Below are positions 23,968 to 32,430 of a stretch of DNA of 61,889 nt, piece by piece. The stretch lies in contig CAZMUM010000033.1 of NCBI GenBank assembly GCA_964569385.1, forward strand, positions 1-61,889, read 5' to 3'. The DNA is from JAADHX01 sp964569385 (GTDB lineage Bacteria > Actinomycetota > Acidimicrobiia > Acidimicrobiales > Poriferisodalaceae). The notes under the pieces were generated by a model. It was not told where the DNA came from, did no database searches, and saw only the letters and a list, made by a program, of their open reading frames with translations. Both the position numbers and the translations under genes were made by a program. The stretch's first letter is position 1, and each line of letters starts with the position of its first letter.

Positions 23968-25017
23968 GTGACCCCGCCTGTTGAGTCGACCCTGCCCCTT
24001 GAGTCGACCCCGTCTCGTGAGCCGATATCGCCCCTTGAGCCGACATCGCTAGCCCTCATCGACCCCGAAAGTGCAGACGCGCCCGCGGCGATGGCCGAGG
24101 CCTGCGAGGAGCTCGGATTCTTTCGGGTGCCGGCCAGTGCTATCGACGCCTCCGTGGCCGATGCGGCTTGGGAGACTGCCGAGCAGTTCTTCGCTCTCGA
24201 CGCTTCCGAAAAACGGAAGGTCGAGTTCCCCGAGGTTGGATATCCATACGGATGGTCGCCATTTCAGTTCGAGAGTCTCGGCGCCTCATTAGGCGACGTC
24301 GAAGCGAAGGCCGATCTGAAGGAGTCGTTTTCGGGAGGCCCAGACTGCCTCGGGCCAGACTGGGCTGGTAGAGGACCAGAGCCCCAATCGGAGGGTGAAC
24401 GGTGGATTCGCTCGCCAAGTCGTTGGCCTGAGGCCATTCCGCAGCTGAAACCATCGTGGGAGGCCTATTTCGGGGCCATGTCGGACCTGTCTGCTCGTCT
24501 GCTGCAGGTTATGGCGACTGCGTTGGAGTTACCGGCCAACTACTTCGATGGGCTGATCGACAATCACACGAGTGCAATGCGGGCCATCTACTATCGGTCG
24601 CTCGACCCTAAAACGGCCGGTCTGCGGGCCGGTGCCCACAGTGACTACGGCACGTTAACAATCCTGCGAACCGACGACACTCCAGGCTTAGAGGTGCGTC
24701 GCCCCGATGGCACTTGGGCGGCCGTCGACCCGGTGCCAGAGACCTACATCGTGAACCTCGGTGACTCGATCCAGCAATGGACCAATGACCGTTGGCTCTC
24801 GACTGTGCACCGGGTGACAGCCATGTCTCTACAACCCCGGATGTCGTTCGCGTTCTTCCATATGGCCAACTGGGACGCCGTTATTGAGTGTCTGCCCACG
24901 TGCACCGACGCATCAAACCCGCCCCATCACGAACCCGCTATGGCAGGCCCGTGGCTGATGTCGAAGTTCCAGTCGACGGTTGCGGGCAGCGCTGTTAACG
25001 AAGGGCCCGAGGCCTGA
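23968..25017 (+). CDS. Isopenicillin N synthase-like 2-oxoglutarate/Fe(II) oxygenase
   Basis: A 349-residue member of the IPNS/2OG-dioxygenase family. The N-terminal DIOX domain has CEELGFFRVPASAID. The Fe(II) triad is His and Asp in GAHSDYGTLTIL and the distal His in STVHRVTAM, with the following Arg of the RxS-like segment (PRMSFAFF). The iron enzyme uses 2-oxoglutarate and O2 to hydroxylate or desaturate a small molecule; no biosynthetic cluster is adjacent. The N-terminus (residues 1-30) is a PVESTLPLESTPSRE repeat-like linker, so the true start could be internal. GTG 23968 is used here. It overlaps the next, convergent gene by 23 bp. Confidence 0.82.
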   Translation: MTPPVESTLPLESTPSREPISPLEPTSLALIDPESADAPAAMAEACEELGFFRVPASAIDASVADAAWETAEQFFALDASEKRKVEFPEVGYPYGWSPFQFESLGASLGDVEAKADLKESFSGGPDCLGPDWAGRGPEPQSEGERWIRSPSRWPEAIPQLKPSWEAYFGAMSDLSARLLQVMATALELPANYFDGLIDNHTSAMRAIYYRSLDPKTAGLRAGAHSDYGTLTILRTDDTPGLEVRRPDGTWAAVDPVPETYIVNLGDSIQQWTNDRWLSTVHRVTAMSLQPRMSFAFFHMANWDAVIECLPTCTDASNPPHHEPAMAGPWLMSKFQSTVAGSAVNEGPEA

Positions 25018-25501
25018 AATACCTCTGCCAGCGCCTGGTGTGGCCGCGGTTACTTGCGGCCCAGGCGACGAGGCCAAGGATCAGCGGGATAGTGGCCAGG
25101 AAGCGGATAGTCCCAGGGGTGGCCGCTGCGGCCGTGGCCGGGACGCTCCTAACGGCCCAGGCCGACACTGCTCCGGCAAATACTGCTGCCGACATGGCCG
25201 GCCACCAGCCGTTTAGGTGACTGTGTTGGCGGCAACGTTCGGAGAACCAGGCCAGCAAACCAATGAATCCCAGAAGGCACGAAAGCCCAATTGTGGCGCT
25301 GGTCGAGCCTGACATCGTTGGTGGGCTCGACAGATACACAAGCGCCCCAGGGTCAGCACTTGGCGGTGCCTCGGCCACGAATGAACCGATCGACCACCAG
25401 CTGAACCCAAACGTCACGATCGGAAGCGCCATGACAATCAGCACTTCAGGCCACCAAGCGACACCCTCCTGCGGGGCCGAAACCAGCTGAGAATGGGGCA
25501 T
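24995..25501 (-). CDS. Small integral membrane protein, unknown function
   Basis: A 168-residue protein with about four hydrophobic segments (VLIVMALPIVTFGFSWW, SATIGLSCLLGFIGLLAWF, MSAAVFAGAVSAWAV, FLATIPLILGLVAWAA) and a basic C-terminal tail (RRWQRYFRPRALR). I do not recognise the family. It starts 6 bp after the stop of the upstream F420-type oxidoreductase gene, so they are probably co-transcribed. Its 3' end overlaps the convergent dioxygenase gene by 23 bp. Confidence 0.65.
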   Translation of the reverse strand: MPHSQLVSAPQEGVAWWPEVLIVMALPIVTFGFSWWSIGSFVAEAPPSADPGALVYLSSPPTMSGSTSATIGLSCLLGFIGLLAWFSERCRQHSHLNGWWPAMSAAVFAGAVSAWAVRSVPATAAAATPGTIRFLATIPLILGLVAWAASNRGHTRRWQRYFRPRALR

Positions 25502-25507
25502 AGGCCC

Positions 25508-26398
25508 CTATTCGGCAGCTCGAAGCGGCGTCATGACCTGTTCGACGAATCGGTGGATGGGTTCGAGCTCGAGCGGATTGCCAAAGTCCATCACGAAATG
25601 ATCGACTCCGGCCTTTCGGAACGCTCCGATTTCGTCGAGAAGGGCCTCGGCCTCGGCGTCGTTTTCTGGCAAGGTTCGTTCGAGGGTGGTGCCGGTCTCG
25701 ATAGAGAACGGATCGCGGCCGGCGGCCTCGGCCGAAGCCTTAACAATCTCGTGTTTGGCAACCCATGAGTCGACGTCTTTGGCTCCGCCGTGCCACATAT
25801 CGGCAATGCGGCCCGCGGTTGGCAGAGCGACCTTCGGGCCGTTAGCACCGATGCAGATACGGGGCGTCACTTCAGGCAACGGTGGTGCGCACGCTTCGTC
25901 GATCGAGAAGTACTTGCCCTCGAAAGATGGGTAGTCCTGGGTCCACATCAGGCGGCAAATCTCGACGACCTCCTCGAGCTGCGCGAAACGAATCGATGGC
26001 TTCGGGAAGTCGTAGCCGTATGCCTCGTACTCATCGCCTCGCCAACCGGCACCGATGCCGAGCATGAACCGATTGTCCGAAAACACCTGGAGGGTGGCAG
26101 CCATCTTGGCCGTGAGCGCTGGCGGGCGGTACCCGTGACCGAGCACGTGATGGCACAACACCACGTCGTCGAGTTTGGCTGCGAGCCACGTGAGCGTCGT
26201 CCACGCTTCGACAAATGGGTCGGTCTTGGAGTCGAACCCGTAGAAGTGGTCGGCGATCCACACCGAGTCGAAGGGGCTGTTGACCGTGGGCAAGATGTTC
26301 TTGGCTTGTTCGACAACGATCGGCTTGAAATCGCTCCAGCGGTTGCCAATGCAAGGCGATAGCCAGCCGAACCTAAGGGGGTGTTGTGAGTCGCTCAT
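25508..26398 (-). CDS. LLM-class (F420- or FMN-dependent) oxidoreductase
   Basis: A 296-residue luciferase-like TIM-barrel enzyme. Family markers are SVWIADHFYG, LSxx-type VLCHHVLGHGYRPPALTAKMAATL, the highly conserved RFMLGIGAGWRGDEYEAYGYDF, and PRICIGANGPKVALPTAGRIADMW. In actinobacteria this subgroup usually uses reduced F420. The substrate is unknown. ATG 26398 has TACTGT ending exactly 6 nt upstream, so it is probably leaderless. The gene for a small membrane protein follows in the same direction. Confidence 0.88.
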   Translation of the reverse strand: MSDSQHPLRFGWLSPCIGNRWSDFKPIVVEQAKNILPTVNSPFDSVWIADHFYGFDSKTDPFVEAWTTLTWLAAKLDDVVLCHHVLGHGYRPPALTAKMAATLQVFSDNRFMLGIGAGWRGDEYEAYGYDFPKPSIRFAQLEEVVEICRLMWTQDYPSFEGKYFSIDEACAPPLPEVTPRICIGANGPKVALPTAGRIADMWHGGAKDVDSWVAKHEIVKASAEAAGRDPFSIETGTTLERTLPENDAEAEALLDEIGAFRKAGVDHFVMDFGNPLELEPIHRFVEQVMTPLRAAE

Positions 26399-26418
26399 AG
26401 CTGCACAGTATTGGCAGT

Positions 26419-28050
26419 TCAGCCCGGCGTCAGATCGATCTGCACTGTTGTCTCGGTGTTCTTCAAGAACTCGCGGTCGTGGCTCACAAGAATGAGGGTG
26501 CCCTCGTAGTTTCGCAGTGCCGTTTCGAGCTGTTCGATCGCTTGCAGGTCGAGGTGGTTGGTGGGTTCGTCGAGAACGAGGCAGTTGACACCTCTGGCCT
26601 GGAACATCGCCAGCTGGGCCCTGGTGCGTTCGCCTGGTGACATGCTCGATGCCGGTCTATCGACGGTGGCGGCGTCGAGGCCAAACTTGGACAGGACTGA
26701 TCGGGCCTCAGCGATGCCAAGCTGGCCGTCGGCGGTTGTCACGTCGATAAGAGATTTGGATCCGTCGTGAAACGCGCCCCGAAGTTGGTCGAGTTCGCCC
26801 AACACAACGCTCGATCCCAATAGTGCGTGTCCTGAGATTGGGTCGAGGCGCCCGAGCATGACGTCCATCAGGGTCGATTTGCCGCTGCCATTTGGGCCGG
26901 TGATCGAAACCCGGTCGGCCCATCGAATCTCGACGGTCAGCGGCCCCAACCTGAATTCGCCTCTACCAATGACGGCCTTGTCAAGAGCGGCCACTATCGA
27001 ACCGCTGCGCTCGGCGGCGGCGATGGTGAACTGAAGGTCCCATCCTTCCCAGGGTTTGTCGACTACGACCAGACGTTCTAGGGCCCGATCGGTGGCACTG
27101 GCCTTGCCTGCCAATGCTTCGTTCTGAGCCTTGTCGTAGGCGTTGCGATGTTTGTCGGGGTCTGGGTTCTTCTTGAGTCTGGAGGTACCTTTGGTGACCC
27201 AATCGCGTTTCTGCTTGGCCTGGGCCTTGAGCTGATCTCGTTTGTCGGTGTATTGCTGATAGTCCTGCTCGGCGTGGGCTCTGGCCACCGCCTTCTCTTC
27301 GAGGAACGCAGTCCAGCCTCCTCCGAATAGTTGTCCCGAACGACTGTGTTGGTCGATCTCGAATACTTCGGTGGCGGCGTTGGCTAGAAACGCACGGTCA
27401 TGGGAGACGAACACTAGGCCGCCCTGGTGCTCCTGTACCCATTGCTCAAGCTTCGCCAGCCCAGCGCTGTCGAGGTCGTTGGTTGGTTCGTCGAGCATGG
27501 TCAGGTCGAAACGGCTAAGGAGAACTGTGGCCAAACCAATGCGTGCTGCCTCGCCACCCGAGAGGGTTGTCAACGGGCGATCAAGGGTGGACGCTGCGAG
27601 CCCGATGTCGTCAGAAACTTTGGCCAGCCTGGCATCGAAGTCTGCGGCACCAAGGCTGGTCCACTTGGCCAGAGCCTCGTCGAACCGATCGTCACTACCC
27701 GCCTCGTTGGCGGCCAGAGCGACGGTCGAGGCCTCGAATTCCGCAATCGCAGCAGTCACTCCGGTGCGACCCGACAACGCCTGTCGAACCGTCGTGTCCT
27801 TGGCGCGGGCGGGTTCTTGGTGGATCAGGCCGACGTTTGCGGCGGGTGGGTTCACCGTTATTTGTCCCGAGGTTGGCTCGACCTCTCCGGCGATTAGCCG
27901 CAGCAGAGACGACTTGCCAACGCCGTTTGGGCCGACCACGGCCATACAGGTTCGGTCATGGATAGAGACGTCGATCGACGAGAGGATTCGCCGATCGCCA
28001 GGTGCCCAGGTGACGTCTCGCAGGGTCAAAGAAAAGGCTGAATGGGACAC
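26419..28050 (-). CDS. ABC-F family ATPase (ribosome-associated type)
   Basis: A 543-residue soluble protein with two ABC domains and no membrane segments. The first has Walker A GPNGVGKSS, signature LSGGEAARIGLA and Walker B LTMLDEPTNDLD. The second has GPNGSGKST, a degenerate signature MSPGERTRAQLA and CLVLDEPTNHLD. A charged linker of about 80 residues (RAHAEQDYQQYTDKRDQLKAQ) separates them, as in ABC-F proteins that bind the ribosomal E site. The role may be translation rescue or antibiotic protection. Start is GTG 28050. Confidence 0.9.
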   Translation of the reverse strand: MSHSAFSLTLRDVTWAPGDRRILSSIDVSIHDRTCMAVVGPNGVGKSSLLRLIAGEVEPTSGQITVNPPAANVGLIHQEPARAKDTTVRQALSGRTGVTAAIAEFEASTVALAANEAGSDDRFDEALAKWTSLGAADFDARLAKVSDDIGLAASTLDRPLTTLSGGEAARIGLATVLLSRFDLTMLDEPTNDLDSAGLAKLEQWVQEHQGGLVFVSHDRAFLANAATEVFEIDQHSRSGQLFGGGWTAFLEEKAVARAHAEQDYQQYTDKRDQLKAQAKQKRDWVTKGTSRLKKNPDPDKHRNAYDKAQNEALAGKASATDRALERLVVVDKPWEGWDLQFTIAAAERSGSIVAALDKAVIGRGEFRLGPLTVEIRWADRVSITGPNGSGKSTLMDVMLGRLDPISGHALLGSSVVLGELDQLRGAFHDGSKSLIDVTTADGQLGIAEARSVLSKFGLDAATVDRPASSMSPGERTRAQLAMFQARGVNCLVLDEPTNHLDLQAIEQLETALRNYEGTLILVSHDREFLKNTETTVQIDLTPG

Positions 28051-28258
28051 GAGCTACACAACTTCGATCGACGGGACGGGTCGACGGATAGATCGTCGAG
28101 GTCTTCGCCGTCCTGAACAGGACAGCGGCCTAGTCGGGTTGTCTAGTGTCTACCTCATTGCCTATGACCCTAGCGCGCGCATCGTATTCGACCATGTTGT
28201 TATCGGGTATGAAACGAATCACGCCTGCCGACATGCCCGATTCCTCGAAGGGCGCTCA

Positions 28259-28921
28259 CTAAAAGTCGACGGCCCCGAACGCTTTGATGGTTGTGGGATG
28301 GCCGAGGGCGCAGATCTCGACTATGTCGGAGGGGCTGGCGAGGGCGAGATCGACGTCGATATCGGTGTCAACTCCCCATACGAATATGCGGTGTCCAGAG
28401 GTGAGCGAACGCAAGCGTGCGTCTCTCGGTGGAGAGGGGCCGGGTCTGTTGCACTCCCAACTGTGTATCTCTGTGCTTGAACTCACCTCAACTGCCTGAA
28501 TTGTCAGGAGGTTGTTGTCGTCGAGCAGGCCCGAGATGTCGAGAAGGTTGGTGTTGAACTCGCCGGGCCGGACCTCGGTCCACGGGCTTGGTCCGTCGCC
28601 AAGTGTGAACTGACCAACTTCGACGATCTCGGTGCAGACACTCTCCGGCCCGAAGAAATACCAGCCGCAGACGAAGCTCCGGTCCGATTTCTGAAAGTAC
28701 CGGACCCTCACGGCCCTGAACGTGGCCACGCCCGTAATCTCTAGCGTGGTACTTGTCGTAGTTGTCGTACTCGACTGGTCAGCTGTGACGGTGGATCGAT
28801 TGACCTGAGGTTCAACCGGCCCCGACGAGAAGGTGGATGTGCATACATTGATGGTAGCGCTACTGGTTCTGGGAGTGTGGGCAGCGTCCACTTGCCCCTG
28901 GGTGTGATGGAGTAGGCCCAA
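28259..28921 (-). CDS. Hypothetical protein, possibly secreted; start uncertain
   Basis: An open frame of 220 codons from TTG 28921, or GTG 28891. After an odd N-terminus comes a Thr/Ser-rich linker (SSTTTTTSTTLE, about residues 50-62), then a domain with FVCGWYFFGPESVC and a C-terminal DIDVDLALASPSDIVEICALG. Such a linker usually follows a signal peptide or lipobox, but none is visible in this frame, so the 5' end may be damaged or wrongly read. The region upstream to 29150 contains no clear gene. I do not recognise the family. Confidence 0.45.
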   Translation of the reverse strand: MGLLHHTQGQVDAAHTPRTSSATINVCTSTFSSGPVEPQVNRSTVTADQSSTTTTTSTTLEITGVATFRAVRVRYFQKSDRSFVCGWYFFGPESVCTEIVEVGQFTLGDGPSPWTEVRPGEFNTNLLDISGLLDDNNLLTIQAVEVSSSTEIHSWECNRPGPSPPRDARLRSLTSGHRIFVWGVDTDIDVDLALASPSDIVEICALGHPTTIKAFGAVDF

Positions 28922-29150
28922 CGGGTACAGCCCGGCGGGTCACGAAAGCCGCCGACGACGTCGCTAGCTCTTGTCTTGGAGAAGGTCATGCTGCCAGTCC
29001 GTCGACCGTAAGGCTGTCTACGTCAATGACCGTCTCATCAACGAATAGAGCCGAAACTCTATGACGTTGCCTTGAGAGTGTGCCGTAGCGTCAGCGAGGG
29101 TGTGTAGATGCCAACCGTTCTCGGCGCCGACCGGTTGGGTTATCTGTTGG

Positions 29151-29564
29151 TCAGATCGAGACGATGGTGACTGCGGTTGGGGAGCAGACTGCTGTGATGT
29201 CTTGGGGGTCGCTTGTGATGACGACGATGTCGCCGGTGTTCAGTCGTTGAACGGTGGCGCCTATGTGGGCGTCGGCAACGCTGGTCGCGACTCGCCTCGC
29301 GATCAGGTTTGCGGCAATGTTGGCGGTCTGAGCGTCAAGCCTTTGATCGGTGATGCGGAATCGGTTGAGGGCGGCTGCCTCGGGTTGTGTGCGGTCCCAG
29401 CCGGCCTCGACTCGCACCGAGGTGGGCACGACCGTTTCGACGATGCGGCCGCGCTTGCGCCGTGACACGACGCCTTCGAGATGCGCAAGGACCCCGCGAT
29501 GTTTGTGGTGGGTGATGCTGGCGAGCGACTGCACCGCTTCGTTGTCGAGGAGGACTGTTCTCAC
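29151..29564 (-). CDS. PIN-domain protein, probable VapC-type RNase toxin
   Basis: A 137-residue PIN-fold protein. The acidic metal ligands are visible: Asp in TVLLDNEAVQSL, Glu in SVRVEAGWD, Asp in VADAHIGATV, and Asp in VVITSDPQDI. VapC-type toxins are Mg2+-dependent RNases that cut tRNA or rRNA. The GTG start at 29564 overlaps the stop of the upstream antitoxin gene (GTGA), a typical coupled TA operon. Confidence 0.78.
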   Translation of the reverse strand: MRTVLLDNEAVQSLASITHHKHRGVLAHLEGVVSRRKRGRIVETVVPTSVRVEAGWDRTQPEAAALNRFRITDQRLDAQTANIAANLIARRVATSVADAHIGATVQRLNTGDIVVITSDPQDITAVCSPTAVTIVSI

Positions 29565-29974
29565 GCCGACATCGCCAGCTGGGCCTCGGCCCACAGCAGC
29601 ACATCATCGGCATCCGCGTTCGAGTGACGAGTGCTGACCGCCCGGGCTGCTGCTTGGATCAACTCCGGTCGTGAGGCCAGCGGCGATCCGTCTTGTTGGG
29701 CTAGCGCCTGCGCGATCTCGGCGAGTGAGGGTCGGACCTCGGGGTGCTGGTCGTAGTGGAGGCGAAGTGCGGCGTCCATAACGATTGTCTCCAGTCGCTG
29801 ACGTAACGCTTTGGCGGTCAGTGTCGTTGCAGAGGGCGCTGCTTCGAGTTGGTCGATAGCGAGGGCGGCGGCGTCTCGTAGGTTCACCGGCAGTCTCATC
29901 GAGGTGTTCACCGTTTCGGTGTCGTCGGCGTCGAGAAGTCGGTTGATCTCGTCGATCACAGTTAGGTGGCTCAT
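29561..29974 (-). CDS. Probable antitoxin of the PIN module
   Basis: A 137-residue protein from ATG 29974. Near the N-terminus TVNTSMRLPVNLRDAAALAIDQ resembles a ribbon-helix-helix DNA-binding segment. The rest is helical and ends in a neutralisation-type tail before the coupled toxin gene. TACACT ends exactly 6 nt before the ATG and is covered by an inverted repeat, so the operon is likely leaderless and autorepressed. TTG 29980 is an alternative start. Confidence 0.7.
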   Translation of the reverse strand: MSHLTVIDEINRLLDADDTETVNTSMRLPVNLRDAAALAIDQLEAAPSATTLTAKALRQRLETIVMDAALRLHYDQHPEVRPSLAEIAQALAQQDGSPLASRPELIQAAARAVSTRHSNADADDVLLWAEAQLAMSA

Positions 29975-29980
29975 TCCCAA

Positions 29981-30003
29981 AGTGTACCACTGTAACGTGG
30001 TAC
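29981..30003 (-). promoter_or_regulatory. Promoter and operator of the PIN toxin-antitoxin operon
   Basis: GTACCAC and GTGGTAC form an inverted repeat with a 6-nt spacer (29984-30003). The minus-strand hexamer TACACT (29981-29986) overlaps its proximal arm and ends 6 nt before the antitoxin ATG. Binding of the antitoxin here would block the -10 region directly. Confidence 0.6.
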
Positions 30004-30034
30004 ATAGTCGAGTCGATGAAGCGTTGACGTACGT

Positions 30035-31216
30035 TTACCCGTTGTGTTGCAGCGCCTTCATGGCCAGCGCCCCGAGAATGGGTCCCGGGGCCAACAATAG
30101 GAACCCCAGACCCCACCCAATACTGTCGGCGCCGCCGGCATCGACCACGACGGGCACCAAGAAGATGGTGAACACGGTCAGCACGAACCCGGCCGCGAGT
30201 TGCACCGTGAGCGCGGTTCCGACGTAGGCCGGCGGCGTCACCTCGGTGACGATGGTGGAGAACTGGGCGCTATCGGCCACCACCCAGAAACCCCAAATCA
30301 GGCCCATGCCGAGTACTAAAGGCCACGGGGCATCGACAAAGAACCCGATGACAGCGGCCAAAGCGGCTGACCAGCGCATAGCTAGGCCCGCAGCTTCAGG
30401 CCGGCTACGCCGATCGCTCATTAGGCCCGCATACACCGACCCTGCCGCACCCACACCAATGACGGCAAATGCAGCCAACGATGCGCTGCGAACCGATGAG
30501 AACACGTCGGAATAGAAGGAGGCAATCCAGGCCCACATGGCATAAAGCTCCCACATATGGCCGAAGTATCCTGCGCTCGCGAGCCTGAACTCTCTGTTGG
30601 CGACTATGGCCTTTAGTTGGCTTGGGTCGAAAGGCGCAGAGGCCACACCGTGGGGTCCGTCGGCACCTGCGAAATCGGCCAGTAGGCCACCGCCAAGCGT
30701 AAGAACGGACGTGAGTATGAGCGTCAGCTCCCAGTCGATTGAACCGATCGAGTTGAGCAGGTGCGGTAGCGCCGAGCCCAAAGTGAGGGCCCCGACCATC
30801 ACGCCAAGAGCAAATCCGCGGTTGGTGCGATACCAGGTGGACATCGCCTTCAGAGCCGGTGGGTAGACGGCTGCTAGGAAGGCTCCGGTCAGGAAGCGAC
30901 TGCCAAGGGCTGTCCCGTAGCTGTCGAACACCACGATCGAAGCGTTGGCCGCGGCGGCACCAATCGATCCATACAACATGAGGCGCCGTGGGGGAATCCG
31001 GTCGGCAAGGTTGGTTGTGGCCGACACCACGGCGCCGCCAACGAACCCGAGTTGAACCATGATCGTCAACCAAGAGCTAGACGTGCGGGTCAGGTCCCAG
31101 TTGGATCGTAGCTGACCGATGACCGCCGCCGTTGAGAACCATGTCGACATCGATAACACGAGCGCGAGTGCAAGCACAGCGAGCTGGCGTCGTTGGATTG
31201 TGTCGCTACCGCCCAT
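30035..31216 (-). CDS. Major facilitator superfamily transporter
   Basis: A 393-residue membrane protein with about 12 hydrophobic segments and the MFS loop 2-3 type sequence (NLADRIPPRRLMLYGS) and a second one in the middle (GLMSDRRSRPEAAGLAM). A large central loop carries VASAPFDPSQLKAIVANREFR. It belongs to the general permease group; the substrate cannot be inferred. It is near the DUF2855 gene (on the same strand, 66 bp away), so a shared transcript is possible. Confidence 0.85.
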   Translation of the reverse strand: MGGSDTIQRRQLAVLALALVLSMSTWFSTAAVIGQLRSNWDLTRTSSSWLTIMVQLGFVGGAVVSATTNLADRIPPRRLMLYGSIGAAAANASIVVFDSYGTALGSRFLTGAFLAAVYPPALKAMSTWYRTNRGFALGVMVGALTLGSALPHLLNSIGSIDWELTLILTSVLTLGGGLLADFAGADGPHGVASAPFDPSQLKAIVANREFRLASAGYFGHMWELYAMWAWIASFYSDVFSSVRSASLAAFAVIGVGAAGSVYAGLMSDRRSRPEAAGLAMRWSAALAAVIGFFVDAPWPLVLGMGLIWGFWVVADSAQFSTIVTEVTPPAYVGTALTVQLAAGFVLTVFTIFLVPVVVDAGGADSIGWGLGFLLLAPGPILGALAMKALQHNG

Positions 31217-31282
31217 GTGGACATGAACTAATGGGTTCGGTATGTGATTCCGCGCCCACTGGTTTCGGTTCTCGAGTTGGCT

Positions 31283-32350
31283 TCACTGCGGTGCGTTGAG
31301 CACACCAATCTGGCCGGTGGCGGGCGAGACTTCGCCAGCAAGAGTGGACAGATATAGCGCCGCTACAGCGTCGCGGCCGGTCGAGACCTCTACCGTCATC
31401 CAGCGTTCGGCGTCGGCGACGAATTCCGCGAGGGCGGCCCCCATGCGTTTGTTGAGAACTTCGGCGCCCCACTCTTGGCTTCGTTTCTCGATTTGGGTGG
31501 GGGCAAAGAAGAATTCTGGGGCTGGGGCCGCAATCTCGCCGGTGTCGGCGAGATTGTCGCGGTGGGTTGCCCCAACGGCGCACGAGTACCGAAGATCGGC
31601 TAGGCGGGAATGTAGGTCGGCCTTGAGGGTCGTGTTTCCGGCCATATCGACAATGACTGAAGGCGCGCGATGGTCCAGAGCATCGAGGTCGTCATAGAGC
31701 ACAACGGCGTCGTACAGATCGAGGCCCTCGACAAAAGCCCGGTTGCGCTCCGACGTAAGGCCAATAGCGGTGGCCCGCCCGCTCCGACGCAATGAGTGGG
31801 CGAGGGCAATAGAAGTCTTCGATGAAGCGCTGGTGATGAGCACCTGGTTCGCACCGAACATGTTGTTGTCGACTAAGAAGTCGTCGATCAGCCAGGAAGT
31901 AATGAACAACCCGCGCACCAATAAGGTTCTGTAATCGGTGTCTAGGTCTGCTGAGGATTCGTCGGGCTGAAGCTCGAACGACCGATACACCGCCGCATGG
32001 TTGGCCCGGTAGGGGGCAATATCGCGAAAACCCGACGACGAAACCTCGGCGTTCACGACGTGACGGTCGGTCATCGGGTAGAAACCGAAGTAGCGGCCCC
32101 CAACCGCGACGTCGGCGTTTCGCGACTCGACAACTCGGCCATCTCCCATGACCGGGATTCGACCCCAGGGCGCCTCGGCCGGAAAGAAACCCCAGTAGTC
32201 GAGCATGTCGCCCGCCACCGCGTAGGTGATGTTGTTGGCCGTGAACGCGAACGCCCCAAGATCGAGGGCAACGTCGCCATCTTTCAGCTCCGGCGATGCC
32301 TCGTTCCACTGCCAGTTGGTGTGACTTGCTCGGTCGACTTCGAAGTACAT
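31283..32350 (-). CDS. DUF2855 family protein (MDR-like oxidoreductase fold)
   Basis: A 355-residue protein matching DUF2855. It has YVFTANNITYAV-like AFTANNITYAVAGDMLDYWGFFP, VGGRYFGFYPMTDR and a nucleotide-binding-like QVLITSASSKTSIALAHSL. The last resembles the cofactor-binding region of zinc-free alcohol dehydrogenase-like folds. The reaction is not known. I use ATG 32350, which has GAGGG upstream; GTG 32371 is possible. It is divergent from the glutamine-synthetase-type gene. Confidence 0.82.
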   Translation of the reverse strand: MYFEVDRASHTNWQWNEASPELKDGDVALDLGAFAFTANNITYAVAGDMLDYWGFFPAEAPWGRIPVMGDGRVVESRNADVAVGGRYFGFYPMTDRHVVNAEVSSSGFRDIAPYRANHAAVYRSFELQPDESSADLDTDYRTLLVRGLFITSWLIDDFLVDNNMFGANQVLITSASSKTSIALAHSLRRSGRATAIGLTSERNRAFVEGLDLYDAVVLYDDLDALDHRAPSVIVDMAGNTTLKADLHSRLADLRYSCAVGATHRDNLADTGEIAAPAPEFFFAPTQIEKRSQEWGAEVLNKRMGAALAEFVADAERWMTVEVSTGRDAVAALYLSTLAGEVSPATGQIGVLNAPQ

Positions 32351-32430
32351 CTGGTTCCCTCGTTTAGGCACAGTATTGTTCGCCCTCGCGCTGTGCAGTT
32401 AGTCGGCGGCGCGAACCGAGGAGCCTTGTC

